This document shows positions 45,501 to 57,149 of a DNA stretch of 64,000 nt, piece by piece. The position numbers were made by a program, and so were the translations under genes. Position 1 is the stretch's first letter. Each line of letters begins with the position of its first letter. The notes beneath the pieces are model-generated. The model saw only the letters and a program-made list of their open reading frames with translations, was not told the DNA's origin and did no database searches. Source of the stretch: Mikania micrantha (Eukaryota; Streptophyta; Magnoliopsida; Asterales; Asteraceae); assembly GCA_009363875.1 (NCBI GenBank), contig CM018687.1, forward strand, positions 22,513,764-22,577,763, written 5' to 3'.

Positions 45501-48500
45501 TTACAGACCAGAAAAAATAACGGATGCTGAATGGAATTTGCTTGATAGGCAAGCCTTGGGTGTTGTCAGGTTATCTTTGTCAAAGAGTGTGGCCTATAAC
45601 ATTGTCAAAGAAACGACTACATTTGGGGTTTTGAAAGCATTGTCCAACATGTATGAGAAACCGTCTGCCTCCAACAAAGTATTCCTTATCAGACAGTTGG
45701 TTAACACCAAGTTAAAGGAAGGTATGTCGATCACTGCTCACATCAATGAGTTCAATTCGGTTATCTCACGTTTGGCTTCTGTTGACATAAACTTTGAGGA
45801 TGAGATTCAGACACTTCTTCTATTGTCATCATTACCTGACAGCTGGTTAGGCACAGGTACTGCAGTTAGTAGTTCATCTGGAACTACTAAGCTCACTTTT
45901 GATGGTATTCGTGACATCATCTTAAGTGAAGACATTCGTAGGAGGAGTTCAGGTGAATCTTCTAGTACATTGTTGAATACAGAAGGAAGAGGTAGAAGAA
46001 ATGAAAGGGGTCATAGCAGGGGCAGGTCAAAGTCAAGAAAAAGGGGTCAATCAAAGAATAGAAATGAGATTGAGTGTTGGAATTGTAAAGAAAAAGGCCA
46101 TTTCAGAAGTCAGTGCCCTAAACCATTAGTTGCAAAAGGAAAGATGCAGATGAATAATGTTACCGATGATGAGTCTGATGATGCTCTTATTTGTGAAGAG
46201 ATCGATGCTGCCAACATATGTTGTGTTGGGAATTCTGTTGAATCTTGGATTCTAGACTCTGGAGCTTCATTTCATGTTGTTTCATCTCCTGATTTGATCA
46301 AGAATCTGCGAACAGGTAACCTTGGTAAGGTTCGTTTAGCTGATGATCAGACTTTGGATATTGCAGGGATTGGTGATGTTGATTTGAGGACTTCACTAGG
46401 TACTGTTTGGACATTGAAAGATGTCAGAGTTATTCCTAACCTCAGAAGGAAGCTAATTTCAGTTGGGAAGTTAGATGATCTGGGTTATGATGTCAGTTTT
46501 GGTGGAGGTCAATGGAAAATCAAAAAGGCCAATCTGGTGATAGCCAAGGGTATTAAAAGAGGTACTTTATACATGACTGATGTACATACTGATGGTGTGA
46601 ATGCTATCACACCAGATCCGAGTCCTTCTGATTTGTGGCACCAACGACTCGGACACATGAGTGTCAAGGGAATGAAGATGTTAGCTGCTAAGGGAAAGTT
46701 TCCAGATCTGAAGACAATGGAAACATGGTTTTGTGAATCTTGCGTACTCGGTAAACCAAAAAGGGTTTCATTTGTGAAAGCCGGGAAGACTCCAAAGTCC
46801 CAGAAGTTAGAGCTTGTCCATACGGATGTTTATGGACCTACATCAGTTTCTTCTCTTGGTGGATCAAATTACTATGTCACCTTCATTGATGATTCGACAC
46901 GCAAGGTATGGGTTTACTTTCTTAAACACAAATATGATGTTTTTGTTACTTTTAAGAAATGGAAAACTGCTGTTGAATTGGAAACTAATTTGAAGGTAAA
47001 ATGCCTCAAGTCTGACAATGGAGGCGAGTATGTTAGCACTGAATTCACTAACTATTGTGCTGATCACAGGATCAAAATGATAAAGACTGTTCCAGAAACA
47101 CCGCAGCAGAATGGGGTTGCAGAAAGAATGAACAGGACTTTAAATGAAAGAGCTAGGAGCATGAGGTTAAATGCAGGGCTTCCTAAGACGTTTTGGGCTG
47201 ATGCAGTTAGTACTGCTGCTTATTTGATCAACCGTGGGCCTTCAGTTCCTTTGGGTTTCAAAATACCAGAGGAAGAATGGCAAGAAAAGGAGGTAAGTCT
47301 CAAGCACCTTCGAGTCTTTGGTTGTAGTGCTTACAGTTTGTTGAAAGATGTTGACAGGGATAAATTGGACTCAAAAGCCAAGAAGTGCACTTTTATTGGT
47401 TATGGGTCAGACAACATGGGTTACAGGCTTTGGGATTTTGAAAGCAGAAAAGTAATCAGATGCAAGCATGTCACTTTCAATGAAGCCGAATTATACAAAG
47501 ACATAAAAGAAAGCTCAGTGATTCAGAAAGATTATGTTGAGTTTGAAGATGAAATATTGGACAAGTCTGGAGAGTCTGTAACTCCAGAAGTTGTCTTTGA
47601 TAGTGGGAGCACAGGAATTGACACCGATGATGATTCAGTCAGTGGGAGCATAGGAAACGATAATGAGTCAAATGACAGTGGGTCAAATGGCAGTGAAAGC
47701 TCAGAGGAAGAAGAAGATTCGACTTCTTCAGTTCAGAGTTCATCGATTCCAGGTTCTTCTGTTCCACAGCCCGAAACTCAACATTGGGTCAGAAGGTCTA
47801 CCAGAGTTACAATACCACCTGACAAGTATTCTCCGTCTACCAATTTTTTGTTATTGTCAGAAAACAGAGAAGCTGATTGTTACACTGAAGCCGTTAGTGT
47901 GAGATTCATTTCAGTGGGAGATTGCAATGAAAGAAGAAATGAAGTCTTTACAAAAGAACAGAACTTGGGTTTTGACCAAACTTCTATCTGGGAAGAAAGC
48001 ATTGCAGAACAAGTGGGTATACAGGATCAAGGATGAAAGTGATGGTTCTAAAAGATACAAGGCCAGATTGGTGGTTAAGGGTTTCCAGCAAAAGGAGGGG
48101 GTTGATTATAATGAGATATTCTCTCCAGTTGTGAAGATGACTACTATCATACTTGTTCTTCGCATTGTTGCATCAGAGAACCTACATCTAGAGCAGCTAG
48201 ATGTTAAGACAGCTTTCCTTCATGGTGATCTTGATGAAGATATCTACATGGTGCAGCCAGAGGGTTTTCAGATTTCTGGGAAAGAAAACATGGTTTGCAA
48301 GTTGAAAAAGAGCTTGTATGGGTTAAAACAGGCTCCTAGGCAATGGTACTTGAAGTTTGACAACTTCATGGGTCGAAATGGGTTCAAGAGACGCGAAATG
48401 GATCATTGCTGTTACATCCAGAAGTTCAGTAAGTCCTACATCATCCTACTTCTTTATGTGGATGATATGTTAATTGCGGGTTCCGACATGAAAGAGATCA

Positions 48501-51500
48501 ACAAATTGAAGAAACAGATGTCCTAGGAATTTGAGATGAAAGATCTTGGTGCTGCTAAACAGATACTTGGGATGAGTATTTTCAGAAACAGTAAGGATGG
48601 TTCTCTGATACTTTCTCAAGAGAAATATATTGGCAAAGTGTTAGAGAAGTTCAGCATGAAGAATGCCAGAGCCAGAAACACTCCATTGGGAAGTCAGTTT
48701 AAGCTTTCTAAAGACCAATGTCCTAAAACAGATGAAGACATAGCCGAAATGGCTAAGGTTCCTTATGCATTAGCTGTTGGAAGTCTTATGTATGCAATGG
48801 TATGCACAAGACCTGATATAGCACATGCCGTCGATATATGTCTAATCCAGGGAAAGAGAATTGGAAGGCAGTCAAGTGGTTGCTTCGGTATTTGAAAGGG
48901 ACTTCAAAGATGGGTTTATATTTCAAGGGTAAAGATACTGTACTGAGGGATTATACGGATGCAGACCTTGGGGGATGCAAGGAATCGTATAAAAGCACAA
49001 CTGGGTATGTTTTTTCAGTGGGAGGAACCGCAGTTAGTTGGATGTCCAGATTGCAAAGAAGCGTTGCACTTTCAACCACAGAAGCTGAGTATATGGCTGC
49101 TGCTAAAGCTAGCAAAGAACTCATTTGGTTAAAGAATTTTCTGGAAGAACTTGGGAAGAAACAACCAGACAGTCCTCTGTATTGTGATAATCAGAGTGCG
49201 ATTCATCTTGGAAAGAATCCGGTGTTTCATGGCAAAACGAAACACATCCAGCTACGATACCATTTTATCAGGGGGTTGATTAGTGATGGTACCCTTATGC
49301 TGGAAAAGATCAAAGGAACTGAGAATCCTGCTGATATGTTGACTAAGGTGGTTGCCTTAGATAAGTTGAAGCTTTGTGTAGCTTCAACTGGCCTTCAGGT
49401 TACTTGATGAGGAAGGCCGTTGCAACTAGTGGAAAAGAAGATTACAGAAGTACAGAATGAAGACGGAGCGCAGTTTGAAGTTTGTTAAAGCCTCCAAGTG
49501 GGAGATTGTTGAGTGTGGAGGCTTCTAAAGCCTTAATGGGCCGCACACGGGTTGGGCTTAGCTTGTAGGTTAAGTTAGAATACCTAAATGTAATCTCTAT
49601 TTAAACGTCTCATTGTACTTGCAATCTCTTGAGCACCTAATAATAATACGAATCCTAGTTGCAGCACAGTGGACATAGGTCACATCGACCGAACCACTTT
49701 AAATTCTTGTGTCGTTTACTGCTTTCGTGCAGTGTTGTAAAAATCGCGATTAGGAAGCCGATTAATCGGGATTAATCGGTAATCGGCCCCTAATCGATTA
49801 ATTTTAGCCTAGTCGCCCAATTAATTGGTAGTCGGTCAAAATCGGTCAACATCGGAGCTAGTCGGCTCTAGTCGGGAAAATCGGACTAATCGGTGCCCTT
49901 GATTTTCCGGCGATTCGAGCCAATTTTCCGGCGATTCGAGTCAAATTCCGGTCAAATCCTTCGATTTAACCACCAAGAACAATAATAGAGCTGACTCACC
50001 TGAGATTCCAGCCAACTCTGAGTCCAATTTAGTGAGACATGATGGTGACGAGAAGAAGAAGATGCTGCTTGCGGTGCCCTAGCTGAGAACGAAGATGGCG
50101 AAGAACGGGAAGTCGGGAATCGCTGATGGGCTTTAATTTGGTCATGTTGTTGGGTTTTATTGTTTTAATAGTTTTAGTATTTATGGGCTTTTTAATTTTT
50201 TTGGGTTTTTAGAAGGAAAAAATTAAAAGTTTTATTATTTATGGGCTTTTTTTATTCTTTTTGACTTTTTAAAAAGGAAAAATTTTAAAATAGGTATTTA
50301 TTACCTTATAAATCATGAATTAGTTTGTTAAAATTTGTAGGTATTTAAAAAATTGGATATAATAAAATTGTATATATGTATATAATTTTGAAATTTACAT
50401 GTAAAATTCCAATCCGATTAATCCCTAGTCCCTACCTCGCCGACCGACTAGCGATTAGCGATTTTTACAACACTGCTTTCGTGTGTGTGTGATTACCCAA
50501 CAAAGTTAGACCTTGCTTATTGCAAGGATAACCAGTGAGCATTGTGGGCTTCAACACACATCTACGTTCTGGCATCATAACCTAGAAACTAATGAGTTTG
50601 TACTAGCTTAGTGCTTGAGATTGTAAATTCTAAACCCATGCATACATACAAGTGTGAGTGTGAGTGTGAGTGTGAGTGTGAGAGTGAGTATGGCTTAAGA
50701 GCATATGTTTCAGATTATAACCATGCTGATGTACTTGTATATAAAGGAAAGATAGCTTGATGTACTTCAAAAGTCAAAAATTTAAAAGTCGATGAAACTA
50801 GAAAAACTGAACATCAGGTGGCCAATTAAGCTCATTTACTTGTAAATGGGTTGATTCAGATTATTAATGCATAAGGTAGATTAAACAAACAAACAAACTT
50901 ACCCAGCATATTCTCACTCTTTAGTAGGGTCTTTGGGGTGGGGGTGGGGGTGGGGGGAAAGGATGGAGATAAACCATACACCTATCCCAGTTAGGATGGA
51001 GAGGTTGCTCTGGAGGAGTCCTCGGCTCAAAGTTATTGTTTGAAGTTAATCATCCCAACGCTTTAAACGTTATTTTCACAAAATAAGTAAAATAACGTTA
51101 AAATTAGTGCAATTTTACTTTTGCCCCTTGAGGGCCCACACATATATGCATTAAATGTGTGCACTGTAAATGGGGTGTTAATGCATAAGGTAGGTTGAAA
51201 GGGTCAAATTAAGATAGAAAGTGCAAAAAAGAAAATGGGTTAAATAGGTCCTAAGTAACCTGGGTTAGTTTTAATGCTTATATTTTCATATATCATTTTA
51301 TTCCAAAATTGGATTATTATTGAAATAACGTTTTTTGTTATCATATTCAACACACTAACTGTTGAAAGTTTATAAATCTTTGAATGATAAGTGTTTCAGT
51401 TTAACCTTTCCCATTCAAACTATACAAAAACCTAACCATTTTAAACTAAACTCACTTTGACTAGTGACCCACCCATTTCGCCACCTCTACTAAACACGAA

Positions 51501-54468
51501 ACCTATCCAATTGCAGAAAACAAGTACATAAAAGAGATAATAAGTTGAAATCAACAATATGTAACCTCTTTGTTCCTTAGCAGCAGCCACATATATAGTT
51601 TATCAATAGCATCCTTTACATTCCGACTGGCCAATTTTCTTTCATTGCAATGGGCAGCGACATCAACAAGTGCACGTGTGCCAGGAACATCATATTTCAC
51701 TGCTGCATCTGCCAATGCCTTTTGGGCATTAAAACTTTCCACCACTTCTTTATTGTAACACAAGCCTGTAAAGCATTTTTTCACAAGTCTCTTCTCATTT
51801 GAATCCAACCTATCTTCAACATCCAATGTTGCAGCCAAAGTTCGATGTACAATAATATCAGCATAACGTCTTAATGGAGAAGTGAAGTGCGCGTAAATTG
51901 GGACTGCCAACGCGTAATGATCCCAATTCTTACCATTATCTATCACATCCCCACTACAAAAATAAGTTGCCAATTGCATCGACTTTGTAGCATAGTTCAT
52001 AAGAACATGAAAAAAGGCAGAATCGTCCTTCAATTCATGCCTTAATCTCTCCAAAGATTGGTGTAGCTCGCCAGAAGTAGAAGCATTCAACTGTAAACTG
52101 TGTTTACTGCAAAAAGATTCAAGATCTCTAAGTTTTGACAAATTAGGTTCGGGATGTCTTCTTAACAAAGCACTAGAAGGGTAAGCCCTAGTTATAACTT
52201 GAGCAGCTGTTGTATTAGCCAAAAGCATGAATTCTTCTACAAGAAAATCAGATTTATTTCTTCCACTATAAACCATATCATAAGGAATGCCATCTTTATC
52301 AAACAACAAATCAATTTTAGGGTTTTCAAGAGATAATGCACCATCTCTGTACCTATTTTTCTTCAACACTTTAGATATCTCATCAAGATTCTGAACAGAG
52401 ATAACCACATCTGACCATGTGAATTCACCATGCAGTTGGAGACCCTCAAAATTGAAAGTACCATCAATAATGTCTTGAGCATGTTCATAGGCAAGTTTGC
52501 AACAGGATTGCACAATGGTACGGCCAATCCAACGATCTAGAACCTCCCCATCAAGATTAATATCCCAGATAACAGAAAAAGCAAGTCTTTCTATCCCAGG
52601 ACTAAGCGAACCTAATTTTTCAGAAAGCAATGGTGGCAACATTGGTAATTTATAGTGCTGTAAATAAACACTTGTGGATCGAATTTGGGCTTCTTCATCC
52701 AAAGCAGTGTTTGGGGTAACAAAATATGATACATCTGCAATGTGAACACCTACTCTGTAATTACCATTTGGCAACCTTTCAACTGAAAGAGCATCATCAA
52801 GATCCGACGCAGATGCAGGGTCTATAGTAAACATGCACAAGTTTCTTAAATCTCTTCTATGCTGAAATTCTTCTTCCGGGATTTTCCAAGGAACATGAGG
52901 AATACAGGAAATTGCTTCAGGGGGAAATTCAGAATTGATAGAGTTTTGAAATAATATAGCAGAAATTTGTGATTCTACCTTTCCACCTCTTCCAAAATTG
53001 TGAATAACATGAGCAAGTGGACTTTCATTCTCTTCACTCCATTCAACAATTTCTGCTGCAATGAGTTCCATTTCGAGTGTAACATCACAATCTTCTAATC
53101 TTTTCATGATGCTGTTAGGCAAGCTTCTCAAAGCCACCATCAATTTGGGGAATTTTGGATCAGTGGATATAAGTTGGATGTAGTCACGTTTAGGAGATAA
53201 TAAAAGAAATTTAGACTTTTTGAGGTCTTTCTTGCAAATTTCCATGTTGGATAACCATGGTTTTATTCGAAGAAAACCGACAATAGTCTTCCTCCGAGGA
53301 GACATTTCAATGATACTCACAACTCTACCTGTTGGGCGTTTTGATGGGAATGAATTCATCAAAGTGCACAACTTTTCCACTAGAGGTACAACTTCCCTTC
53401 TTTCACCAGAAGAACAAGCTATAGGGTGGTTATTTTCATCTATGTAGCTACTACTTGAAGGTCTAATTAGCTCTTGAACAAAATCTTCACCATAAATACT
53501 ATTATTTACAGAACTCTCCTCCTTGATTGGAAGGCGGATAGGAGTTGATCCTTTCATCTTTGTCCAAGATGAAAAAGGTTCTATTTTAATTGCAACAATG
53601 TCTCCTTCTACCTGAATGAAAGAAATTATCAAATCAAAACATTAATCTATAAGGAATAATCTTGATAAGGAGAGGACTGAAGGCTCTTTCTATGATTCCA
53701 TTAAGACTTGTTTTCCACCGAATTGTGAACTACATTCTTAGATGCCTCGCAATAATAACCCGAGAAGATGATTCATGTTTTTATAAAACATTTAAGAAAA
53801 GAGAGAACAAAACAAATTAGCAATAATATAAACCCATTTTTCTGTCATTTCATAATCCACTGCCCATTCAAACCCAAAAAACAAAACAGTTAAGCTAAAA
53901 TCCCTTCTAATCTAAAAATTGCAGATAAATTCAGGAATTCCAGCATATATTCCTCTTAAAGGAAAACAAAGCATGCTGTTATTATCCTTGTTCACATTCA
54001 AGATTGTAATCAGTATGATATATATTGTCATCAAGACCCATCAAAGCAATATGAATTCAAAGGACATGAAAAACTTACAGCTCTATTTTGGCTATGGAAT
54101 CCACTAATAAGAACATCAACCGGCAATCCATCTATTTTGCAATAGGCCTAAGCAATATATACTTGATGTTATAATGAACATATAGGAACAGCTGAATGAA
54201 CAACAAATAAGAAATTGGCGATTGGATGATACCTCAACCCGATTATGTGCGTTCACTCGAAACATCGATTTGAACACATCACCTTTCTGTAAAACAGGTT
54301 TATATCCAACGTTTAAAGATTTAATAATGAGAATTTAACGAACAATGGACCTTGATTCTTCATATGATGGAGAAAACTAACCTCTAATGCGACATTAACA
54401 GCTTCCAGGGGCCAATGCGCAGCAAAAGGTTTTCGCTGAGCAAGATGCTCAGCCTGATTGTTAGTCAT
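42580..54468 (-). CDS. SOV: SOV/DIS3L2-type 3'-5' exoribonuclease (RNase II family), 6 exons seen
   Basis: Coding exons on the minus strand are 54468-54382, 54286-54233, 54147-54079, 53611-51566, 43928-43857 and 42918-42580, all phase 0, giving 888 residues with stop TAA. The product degrades RNA from the 3' end. In Arabidopsis the homologue SOV acts in cytoplasmic mRNA decay without the exosome. Cold-shock-like domains come first (FRVNAHNRVEAYCKIDG, VEGDIVAIKI, TGRVVSIIEMSPRRKT). The RNB domain follows with intact catalytic acids in DPASASDLDDALS (about residues 334-346) and HIADVSYFV, PMLPPLLSEKLGSLSPG, SPLRRYADIIVHR. The last two exons give the S1-like end (GLTVEWLDVTSTL, GGDDGPIDIGARLYMSSYF). 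Relatives are usually longer at the N-terminus. A stop lies upstream in frame, and a possible acceptor near 54504 hints at an unseen first exon. A Copia element fills the 43929-51565 intron. Confidence 0.92.
44298..44551 (+). mobile_element. 5' LTR of the Copia element (254 bp)
   Basis: TG...CA termini. It matches the 3' LTR at 49507-49729 plus 50484-50502. Ends in a short TG-rich run before ATTACCCAACA. Confidence 0.88.
44860..45135 (+). repeat. Array of fourteen GATTTTGAC[CT] words in the Copia leader
   Basis: Units of roughly 12-24 bp built on TCCGATTTTGACCA, all in the same orientation. Each contains TTGACC or TTGACT, the W-box core bound by WRKY factors. The array lies between the primer site and the gag start. 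The open minus frame over it is a by-product of the repeat. Confidence 0.85.
45379..49407 (+). pseudogene. Copia gag-pol polyprotein (TNT1/Tork-like), three lesions
   Basis: The ATG at 45379 (MAEDGKVKIEKFDG) is used rather than the upstream GTG. Order: gag_2 domain; CX2CX4HX4C knuckle CWNCKEKGHFRSQC (about residue 233); protease WILDSGASFHV (about 290); GAG-pre-integrase LWHQRLGHMS; integrase with HTDVYGP, DNGGEY and the downstream glutamate near NGVAERMNRTL; reverse transcriptase with QLDVKTAFLHGDL and YVDDMLIAG; RNase H with DADLGGC and STTEAEYMA. Damage: a frameshift near 47905-47925 before the RT, a TAG at 48524-48526, and a small deletion with frameshift near 48833-48838. Otherwise all domains are well kept, so it lost function recently. 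Lineage assignment is from motif memory. Confidence 0.9.
49507..50502 (+). mobile_element. 3' LTR of the Copia element, interrupted by a MITE
   Basis: Starts TGTTGAGTGTGG directly after GTGGGAGAT and ends CCCAACA. Without the 746-bp insert and one TSD copy it is about 242 bp, close to the 5' LTR. Confidence 0.88.
49730..50475. mobile_element. hAT MITE (746 bp) inside the Copia 3' LTR
   Basis: Termini CAGTGTTGTAAAAATCGC and GCGATTTTTACAACACTG are perfect inverted repeats. TSD CTTTCGTG (49722-49729, 50476-50483) is perfect and 8 bp, as for hAT. Both ends are rich in GATTAATCGG and TAGTCGG words. The 5' LTR at 44511-44520 preserves the empty site. Confidence 0.93.
50650..50692. repeat. GTGTGA microsatellite
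   Basis: About six units of GAGTGT in the intron of the exoribonuclease gene. Confidence 0.8.
50926..51042 (+). mobile_element. SINE-like fragment
   Basis: CCTATCCCAGTTAGGATGGA, GAGGTTGCTCTGGAGGAGTC and CCTCGGCTCAAAG follow the same layout as the 3' part of 27751-27898. The start is a G-rich slippage run (GGGGTGGGGGT). Confidence 0.4.
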
Positions 54469-55237
54469 TGAATCTGAAATTTGTGATTCAGCGTCAGAAA
54501 GGCTCTTGTATAGAACAGAGAATTAGGGGTTGAAGGCCATCTGACTTTAGCAAATTAGGGCTCACGAGTGGACGGGTGCCGACAAATTGGTGGGTCATGA
54601 CGGCATATCCAACCGACCAAAATTAAGGGAAATAGATTTTTTTTTTTTTTTGAAGTTAAATGCAATTTGTTTGCAACTTCTAACCCTGTGTTATTAAAAT
54701 ACTTGTAAGTTGCAACATATATCTAGTCAGTTAAAATTAACATAACTCCGACATTTTATGTTGCTTTTGAATTTAGGACAGAAGGTGTAATTAACAAAAC
54801 ATGAATTAATTCTAATTATTGTAGTACCCTACAACCACCACTTGCTTCAGAATTTTTCCTTTGATGCAGATCTTGAACGATAATCGTTTCGTGGGTCTTG
54901 TGTGCAACGGAAAAGTATTCAACAAAGCCAATAGCCACAATAATCTACAAGCCTGTATACAGGTTAGAACAATCAAGTGACTTGTCATACTCTATTCTGG
55001 ATCAAGCAAAATGTGAAAATAGGTGGTTGTTTGTGCAGGGTCTTGGCAAGTAATTCTTGATACAAAACATAACCGTTTAGGCGCATGCTAAATTTCAACT
55101 GTTCAACATCTAATATTAGTGAACAAATATCAATTATCTTACATATATGAATGAATAAAAAGATCCCAAGTTGACTTTAACATATAGTAATATAAAACTA
55201 ATTCAAAATTTAGACGATACAAACCAACCTAAAAACC

Positions 55238-55307
<70 letters not shown>

Positions 55308-56064
55308 AAATACGCGTATGTACATATAAAGTGTGCTACAAACAACATTCTTAAAACCACCACATGCATACATACATATTAAACAAACACACGCATGCAT
55401 GCATGTAATACCTGCTAAGATTTCTAAACACACGAGAAGCACACTAACACTCTTGGAATTATGGACAAACAACCATGATATATAAATACATGGAAGTGTG
55501 TATGCATGTATAAGATCCCAAAAACCAAACCAACTTAATCACATCTTAACCAAATTAATACTTCATTATGGACAACATCCATCATTTTATTTACTACAAA
55601 AGTTTCAAGAAATGACATTTTCTTTCCCCTTTCTTTTTTTTTCTCTTTTTGGCAACTATGTTACCCTCAATAATTCTAACACAACATAGTACAACCCAAT
55701 TATTCTTATCAAGATCTTCTACCCTTGGCTATCTCATCACCACCGACCCCCCCCCCCCACACACCATTTCCAACGACACACACACCACTAGTCAACCTAG
55801 TACTACAAGATACCTATCTACATTGTACCATGATTAAATGTCAAGTCAATGTCCATCTTTCTTCCCCTAAAACTTGCGACCAACCCTCTACATCATGGTA
55901 CCCATCAAATCTCCATAACCAAGCTCCAAAGAGCAATCCATCCCCAACCGGCTCGGTTCCCCCATTTTCATTATGCCAAGTAGCTTTAATTCACCTATAA
56001 ATACCCCCATGCTACAGCCAAGAAACCCACACCAACATCCTCCCTTCTAACTGTATTGTTCTTG
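54469..56064. other. Intergenic region with TA microsatellite
   Basis: Upstream of the exoribonuclease gene. 55241-55306 is a run of about 32 TA repeats, which creates spurious open frames. No other gene recognised. A C run lies at 55748-55758. A TATA box (CTATAAATA, 55996-56004) precedes the small ORF that follows. Confidence 0.5.
55996..56004 (+). promoter_or_regulatory. TATA box candidate
   Basis: CTATAAATA followed by CCCCC, about 60 bp before the ATG at 56065. Spacing allows a short 5' leader. Confidence 0.4.
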
Positions 56065-56340
56065 ATGGAATCATCACCAAAACCACCCTTTTTCCTACAA
56101 CCTAACATCCGCACCAAAGAGAAGAGAGCAACAAGTGTTCTTGGCCACAAGAAAAGCCCAACCCTCGACTTCCTAACCACCTCTAGCAACCTTTCAAGCC
56201 ACCAACAGGAAACCCTGATAGTCCATCAGCCACGCCCAGCAACGATCGCGAGCAGTAGCAGCTACGAACAGCAACAGCAGTCGGGCAACTTCCAAACCAG
56301 TAACCGAACAGGACTACGTTCTCTTTGGCCTCTAATCTAA
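56065..56340 (+). CDS. Possible small protein (91 residues), unknown
   Basis: The ORF starts MESSPKPPFFLQPN and ends RSLWPLI before TAA. The middle is Ser/Thr/Gln-rich (TTSSNLSSHQQ, SSSSYEQQQQ), and the N-terminal third is basic (RTKEKR, GHKK). No membrane segment, signal peptide or domain was recognised. Support is a TATA box in a plausible place, an ATG in the sequence, and less AT-rich composition than its surroundings. It could be a real short gene, a first exon, or chance. The antisense frame 55995-56189 looks like its shadow. Confidence 0.35.
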   Translation: MESSPKPPFFLQPNIRTKEKRATSVLGHKKSPTLDFLTTSSNLSSHQQETLIVHQPRPATIASSSSYEQQQQSGNFQTSNRTGLRSLWPLI

Positions 56341-56649
56341 CCAACCATGAAGCACCATCCATCCTACCTTGCTTGCTTAAGGTGAGAACTTGTTTAGTTC
56401 AAGAAACATGGGTTCTTTCGATAATACACATACATACCCACTAAAAATAATTAAAGGACTTAGTAGCATCATGATAATCAAAACTACCCAATTTTTTAGA
56501 TAACTTAAGATGGAAACCGAGATCCTAAGGCTCTCCAAACCCGTAAAATCCAAAGTGTGAGACCCTATATAATATGAACACATGAACAAAACTCGTGGGT
56601 TCCCTTTTCTAAAAATTCATGTAAGAACATGCATGCATGCACCTATAGA

Positions 56650-57132
56650 CATGGTTGTAAAAATCGGCCTAGGCGGCCGCCTAGGTGCTAGGTGCCCGGT
56701 AACTGTCTCTATTTTGGCCTAGGCGATGCCTAGGCGCTAGGCGGCTTACTTAGATTTTTATTTTTTTTTCATTTTTTTGACTTTTTTTTGACTTTTTATG
56801 GTAAAAAGGGACCAATTTCATGATTATTTAGATATTTTTCAACCAAAAATCATTAATATGTATCTGAAACATCGGACCCAGCCAGTTAAACATCGAAATT
56901 CATCATTAACTTTGAACTCAGTGTTTAAGTTTGAACTTTGAAGTACTTTATTTAGTACATTTAAGATTATTTTTTAAATTATTTGAAGTATTATATTAAA
57001 TTATTGATATTAATGTGTGTATATAATATATATTTGTAAAATTACATATAAAAATTCCAATCCGCCTAGCGCCGATTAATCCCTAGGCGGTCCTCGCCGC
57101 CCGACTAGCGCTAAACGACTTCTACAACCATG
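56650..57132. mobile_element. hAT MITE (483 bp)
   Basis: Termini CATGGTTGTAAAAATCG and CGACTTCTACAACCATG, perfect 8-bp TSD CCTATAGA (56642-56649, 57133-57140). Near the ends it has CCTAGGCG and GCCTAGCGC words in place of the GATTAATCGG words of its relatives. Confidence 0.92.
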
Positions 57133-57149
57133 CCTATAGATACTAAATG

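Larger units (their letters stand above)
44298..50502 (+). mobile_element. Copia element, nearly complete, antisense within the exoribonuclease intron
   Basis: 5' LTR 44298-44551 (TGTTGAG...CCCAACA), a degenerate tRNA-iMet primer site TAGTACCAAAGCCAGG just after, a repeat-rich leader, polyprotein 45379-49407, purine run AAGTGGGAGA, and 3' LTR 49507-50502. Flanks GAGTT (44293-44297) and AAGTT (50503-50507) form a one-mismatch TSD. The LTRs differ at only a few sites by eye, apart from the MITE in the 3' LTR, so insertion is moderately recent. Confidence 0.9.
43929..51565 (-). other. Long intron of the exoribonuclease gene (7637 bp)
   Basis: Donor AAAGAG|GTTACA at 51566/51565, acceptor GACTGCAG before 43928. 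Joining gives NKE-VFLSEAR, as expected for the family. The intron is mostly the Copia element 44298-50502, plus a GTGTGA microsatellite and a SINE-like sequence. Confidence 0.85.

Noticed and set aside
50530..50600. Possible exon of the exoribonuclease gene (VMMPERRCVLKP in minus frame, preceded by an AG)
   Set aside because: The direct join of 51566 to 43928 already gives the continuous family sequence NKE-VFLSEAR. An inserted exon would disrupt it.
55203..55472. Minus ORF with a long Tyr-Ile run
   Set aside because: It is the translation of a TA dinucleotide run.
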